Below, in pieces: positions 5,991 through 7,942 of a stretch of 7,942 nt of DNA. Numbering within the stretch: the stretch's first letter is position 1; each line of letters opens with the position of its first letter. A model generated the notes under the pieces. The model made no database searches, was not told where the DNA came from, and worked only from the letters and a program-made list of their open reading frames with translations. The stretch covers positions 1-7,942 of the forward strand of contig JADFRV010000104.1 in the NCBI GenBank assembly GCA_022561095.1. Reading direction: 5' to 3'. This DNA comes from Chloroflexota bacterium (GTDB lineage: Bacteria > Chloroflexota > Dehalococcoidia > SM23-28-2 > RBG-16-64-32). The position numbers were made by a program, and so were the translations under genes.

Positions 5991-6725
5991 TTGTCGGCGG
6001 AGATCTTAGCCGCCGCCGCTGGGATAGCGTTCCTCGCGGCGCTCTGCATGTCGACGACAGGCTTCGGCTTCGCGCTCACGATGACGCCGCTTCTCACCCT
6101 GGCCTGGGACGTGAAGGCGGCTGTGGCGACCAGCATTGTCCTCAGCCTCCTGACTGTCGTTCCTAACCTGGTCGAGGTTCGCGCTCACGTAGTGCCGACG
6201 AGGGTGCTGATCATGCTCGCGGGGTTCGTCCTGGGGATGCCGCTGGGCCTCCTGTTGTTTGAACGCCTCGACAGCAACGCATTGAAGGTGTTTGTGGCGG
6301 CCACCGTCATCGTCGCGAGCATCGTAGCGTACGTCTCTCCAACGCTCCGGATCACCCGCAACGCTGGCCCTCTGGGGGTGGTGGCGGGCGCGGCGAGCGG
6401 CGCCCTCGGGCCCAGCACCAGCATGAACGGCCCACCCGTAGTACTGTACCTCCTCGGTCTCGACCCGAGCATCGAACGCTTCCGGGGGACTATCCTGGCG
6501 TACTTCTTCCCCGCGGGGATCCTCACGGTGACCGCTTTCGCCATCGCGGGGCGGATCACGGGCGATGTCCTCCTGGTAGTCGCGGCGGCCTTGCCCGCGC
6601 TCGTGTTGGGGACGTACGCAGGCGCCTGGCTGCGAAAGCGCCTCAATCCGGAGAGCTTTCGCACCATCGTCCTGGGAGTGCTGATGATCGCCAGCATCGG
6701 TCTGATCGCCTCGGCGCTCGGCTAG
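5991..6725 (+). CDS. TauE/SafE (TSUP) family membrane permease
   Basis: The 244-residue hydrophobic protein has about eight predicted membrane segments (roughly 3-19, 28-62 as one or two, 72-90, 97-116, 127-156, 166-186, 192-212, 224-243). It contains the two internal half-repeats of the TSUP family, marked by TTGFGFALTMTPLL (22-35) and ASGALGPSTSMNGPPVVLYL (135-154). Family members move sulfite, sulfonates, sulfoacetate or other small organic anions across the cytoplasmic membrane; the substrate here is unknown. The TTG start is used because the first membrane helix lies before the next in-frame ATG (6048). The dehydrogenase stop codon is in the same frame just one codon upstream (TAG, CGG, TTG), so no earlier in-frame start exists. 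There is no Shine-Dalgarno, so translation probably depends on ribosomes finishing the dehydrogenase gene. The pair looks like an operon, which hints that the permease handles an acid linked to that enzyme's substrate. Confidence 0.87.
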   Translation: MSAEILAAAAGIAFLAALCMSTTGFGFALTMTPLLTLAWDVKAAVATSIVLSLLTVVPNLVEVRAHVVPTRVLIMLAGFVLGMPLGLLLFERLDSNALKVFVAATVIVASIVAYVSPTLRITRNAGPLGVVAGAASGALGPSTSMNGPPVVLYLLGLDPSIERFRGTILAYFFPAGILTVTAFAIAGRITGDVLLVVAAALPALVLGTYAGAWLRKRLNPESFRTIVLGVLMIASIGLIASALG

Positions 6726-6732
6726 CGGCACG

Positions 6733-6753
6733 GTGACCGCCCCTGATACGATA
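6733..6753 (+). promoter_or_regulatory. hisF promoter module (extended -10), shared with hisH
   Basis: In the 36-base gap between the permease and hisF, GACCGCCC is followed by CTGA and TACGAT (6747-6752), a TGn-extended -10. It aligns with the hisH element at 17 of 21 positions. Transcription would begin around 6759, 2-3 bases before the ATG at 6762, so hisF would be nearly leaderless. This gives the downstream his pair a start independent of the dehydrogenase/permease genes. Confidence 0.5.
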
Positions 6754-6761
6754 GCCTAGCC

Positions 6762-7529
6762 ATGCTTACCAAGCGAATCATACCCTGCTTCGATGTGGCC
6801 GAAGGCCGCGTGGTGAAGGGCGTTCGCTTCCTCAACCTGCGCGACGCCGGCGACCCGGTGGAGCTGGCCGCCAGCTACGACGAGGAAGGCGCCGACGAGC
6901 TCGTATTTCTCGACATAAAAGCGTCGCCGGAGGGACGCGACACCTCTCTGGAGATGGTGCGCCGCATCGCAGATCAGGTGTTCATCCCCTTCACCGTTGG
7001 CGGCGGCATTCGTACCACTGAGGACGTTCGACTGATGCTGGAGTCCGGCGCCGATAAGGTGGCGATCAATACCGCGGCCGTAGAGAACCCGGAGCTCGTC
7101 GCTGAGGCGTCGGCCAAGTTCGGCGCCCAGTGCATCGTCGTCGCCATCGACGCCAAGAGAACGGGTGAGGGCCGATGGCAGGTGCACACTTACGGCGGCA
7201 TCGGCGGCGGTACGCCCGTGGAGCTGGACGTTGTGAAGTGGGCCGTTCGCTGCGCCGAGCTGGGCGCCGGCGAGCTGCTGCTAACCGGCATGGACGCCGA
7301 CGGCACGCAGGAAGGCTACGACACCGAGCTTACCCGCGCCGTGTCTGAGTCCGTACCGGTGCCGGTCATCGCCTCCGGCGGCGCCGGCAACCCGGAGCAC
7401 CTGTACGACGCTATCGCTGAAGGGAAGGCGGACGCCGTGCTCGCCGCCTCCATCTTCCACTTCGGCACCCACCGCATCCGCGAGGTCAAGGAGTACCTGG
7501 CGGAGCGAGGGGTGCCGGTACGTCTCTAG
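6762..7529 (+). CDS. hisF: Imidazole glycerol phosphate synthase, cyclase subunit HisF
   Basis: This 255-residue (beta-alpha)8 barrel is full length. It uses ammonia delivered by HisH to convert PRFAR into imidazole glycerol phosphate and AICAR. The general acid/base pair is Asp11 (PCFDV) and Asp130 (VAIDAKR). Other family landmarks are GRVVKG with Lys19, FLDI (49-52), the phosphate-binding FTVGGGIR (77-84), KVAINTAAVENP (99-110), DADGTQEGYD near 180-190 and IASGGAG, followed by AASIFHFG. One departure is DIKAS at 51-55, where the family normally has DITAS or DISAS, so a lysine sits at residue 53. No Shine-Dalgarno is seen before the ATG; an extended -10 lies just upstream. hisI follows after 16 bases, so the two form a pair. 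HisH is encoded upstream on the other side of the dehydrogenase/permease pair. Confidence 0.98.
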   Translation: MLTKRIIPCFDVAEGRVVKGVRFLNLRDAGDPVELAASYDEEGADELVFLDIKASPEGRDTSLEMVRRIADQVFIPFTVGGGIRTTEDVRLMLESGADKVAINTAAVENPELVAEASAKFGAQCIVVAIDAKRTGEGRWQVHTYGGIGGGTPVELDVVKWAVRCAELGAGELLLTGMDADGTQEGYDTELTRAVSESVPVPVIASGGAGNPEHLYDAIAEGKADAVLAASIFHFGTHRIREVKEYLAERGVPVRL

Positions 7530-7532
7530 CCG

Positions 7533-7538
7533 AAAGGA
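7533..7538 (+). promoter_or_regulatory. Shine-Dalgarno site of hisI
   Basis: AAAGGA lies 7 bases before the ATG at 7546, within the 16-base hisF-hisI gap. It indicates leadered translation of hisI as the second gene of the hisF transcript. Confidence 0.7.
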
Positions 7539-7545
7539 CGATCCG

Positions 7546-7887
7546 ATGCCCCTCAAATTCGATGACAGCGGCCTTATACCCGTCATCGTCCAGGACAACA
7601 GTAGCGGCGAGGTGCTGATGTTCGCCTGGATGAACGCGGAGTCGCTGCGGCGCACGCGGGAGTCAGGCCAGGCCTGGTTCTGGAGCCGCAGCCGGCGGGA
7701 GCTGTGGCACAAGGGCGCCACCTCCGGCAACACGATGGCGGTGCGCGAGATACGCAAGGACTGCGACGAGGACGTCCTGCTGCTGAAGGTGGACCCGGCG
7801 GGGCCGGCCTGCCACACCGGCGAGCGCTCCTGCTTCTACCGCGAGCTGGAGGAGAAAACTTCGGGCGGGCCGTCGGCAGAGTCCTAA
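7546..7887 (+). CDS. hisI: Phosphoribosyl-AMP cyclohydrolase HisI (monofunctional)
   Basis: This 113-residue protein hydrolyses phosphoribosyl-AMP to ProFAR, the step just before HisA. It contains MFAWMN (25-30), the substrate-binding WSRSRRELWHKGATSGN (46-62), the DCDED metal motif with Asp72, Asp74 and Asp76 for Mg2+, and zinc ligands Cys73, Cys89 (in CHTG) and Cys96. The cysteine spacing of 16 and 7 residues equals that of the structurally known Methanothermobacter HisI (Cys93, Cys109, Cys116, from memory). The enzyme is expected to be a dimer, with zinc bound at the interface. There is no HisE pyrophosphohydrolase domain; the chain ends in a short Gly/Ser-rich tail, so HisE must be encoded elsewhere. 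It lies 16 bases after hisF with a clear ribosome-binding site, and is probably the last his gene of this transcript or continues into the next gene. Confidence 0.97.
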   Translation: MPLKFDDSGLIPVIVQDNSSGEVLMFAWMNAESLRRTRESGQAWFWSRSRRELWHKGATSGNTMAVREIRKDCDEDVLLLKVDPAGPACHTGERSCFYRELEEKTSGGPSAES

Positions 7888-7931
7888 TTGGGCAAAATCG
7901 AGGGAATGGACTGACTTAAAAGTCATGAAGA

Positions 7932-7937
7932 AAGGAG
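7932..7937 (+). promoter_or_regulatory. Shine-Dalgarno-like site for a gene starting just beyond the right edge
   Basis: AAGGAG lies five bases from the window end, so a start codon is expected within the first few bases outside it. An ATG at 7925 begins an alternative open frame (MKKGAA, to the edge) but has no ribosome-binding site at a usable distance. The 55 bases after hisI therefore look like an intergenic gap leading into another plus-strand gene. Confidence 0.45.
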
Positions 7938-7942
7938 CAGCC

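Noticed and set aside
6006..6731. Minus-strand open frame (241 codons) covering the permease gene
   Set aside because: The product is a highly charged, low-complexity chain with no family features, while the plus strand encodes a clear TSUP membrane protein.
7925..7942. ATG beginning a new frame (MKKGAA) at the right edge
   Set aside because: No ribosome-binding site lies at a suitable distance, and the frame itself contains an AAGGAG better explained as the signal for a start just outside the window. Not excluded.
1..7942. CRISPR array, tRNA/rRNA genes, insertion sequences or phage genes
   Set aside because: No regularly spaced long repeats, RNA-gene motifs, transposase motifs or compositional break were seen; nearly all of the window is accounted for by recognised genes.

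Overview
The window is G+C-rich DNA, with G or C at most third codon positions, and reads as an ordinary bacterial chromosome packed with housekeeping genes. It uses ATG, GTG and TTG starts, and several genes begin only a few bases after a promoter-like -10 box. Gene content and style (separate hisI, a long acyl-CoA dehydrogenase, near-leaderless starts) would suit a Chloroflexota lineage such as Dehalococcoidia/SAR202, but this is a low-confidence guess and an actinobacterial or related high-GC origin is not excluded.

Layout. On the minus strand lie ligA (NAD-dependent DNA ligase, complete) and, directly downstream, a staphylococcal-nuclease-like secreted or lipid-anchored nuclease that runs off the left edge of the window. 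A divergent 116-bp intergenic region follows. It holds an unusual array of four GTAAC-type units at exactly 11-bp spacing plus two TACGCGTA palindromes. On the plus strand come a phosphinothricin-acetyltransferase-like GNAT enzyme, hisH and hisA; then an acyl-CoA dehydrogenase and a TauE/SafE-type membrane protein; then hisF and hisI. The right edge ends in a Shine-Dalgarno-like sequence for a gene outside the window.

How the genes work together. HisI, HisA and HisH-HisF catalyse consecutive middle steps of histidine biosynthesis: PR-AMP cyclohydrolase, ProFAR isomerase, and imidazole glycerol phosphate synthase, whose glutaminase is HisH and whose cyclase is HisF. The two his pairs are split by the dehydrogenase/transporter pair. 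hisH and hisF are each preceded by nearly the same 21-bp promoter-like element (17 of 21 identical), which could keep the split genes co-expressed. hisG, hisD, hisC, hisB and hisE are not in the window.

I see no mobile element, CRISPR array, RNA gene or obvious foreign DNA, and no convincing undescribed multi-gene system. The observations most worth following are the 11-bp-phased array between ligA and the acetyltransferase, the repeated his promoter module with near-leaderless starts, and the interrupted his cluster.
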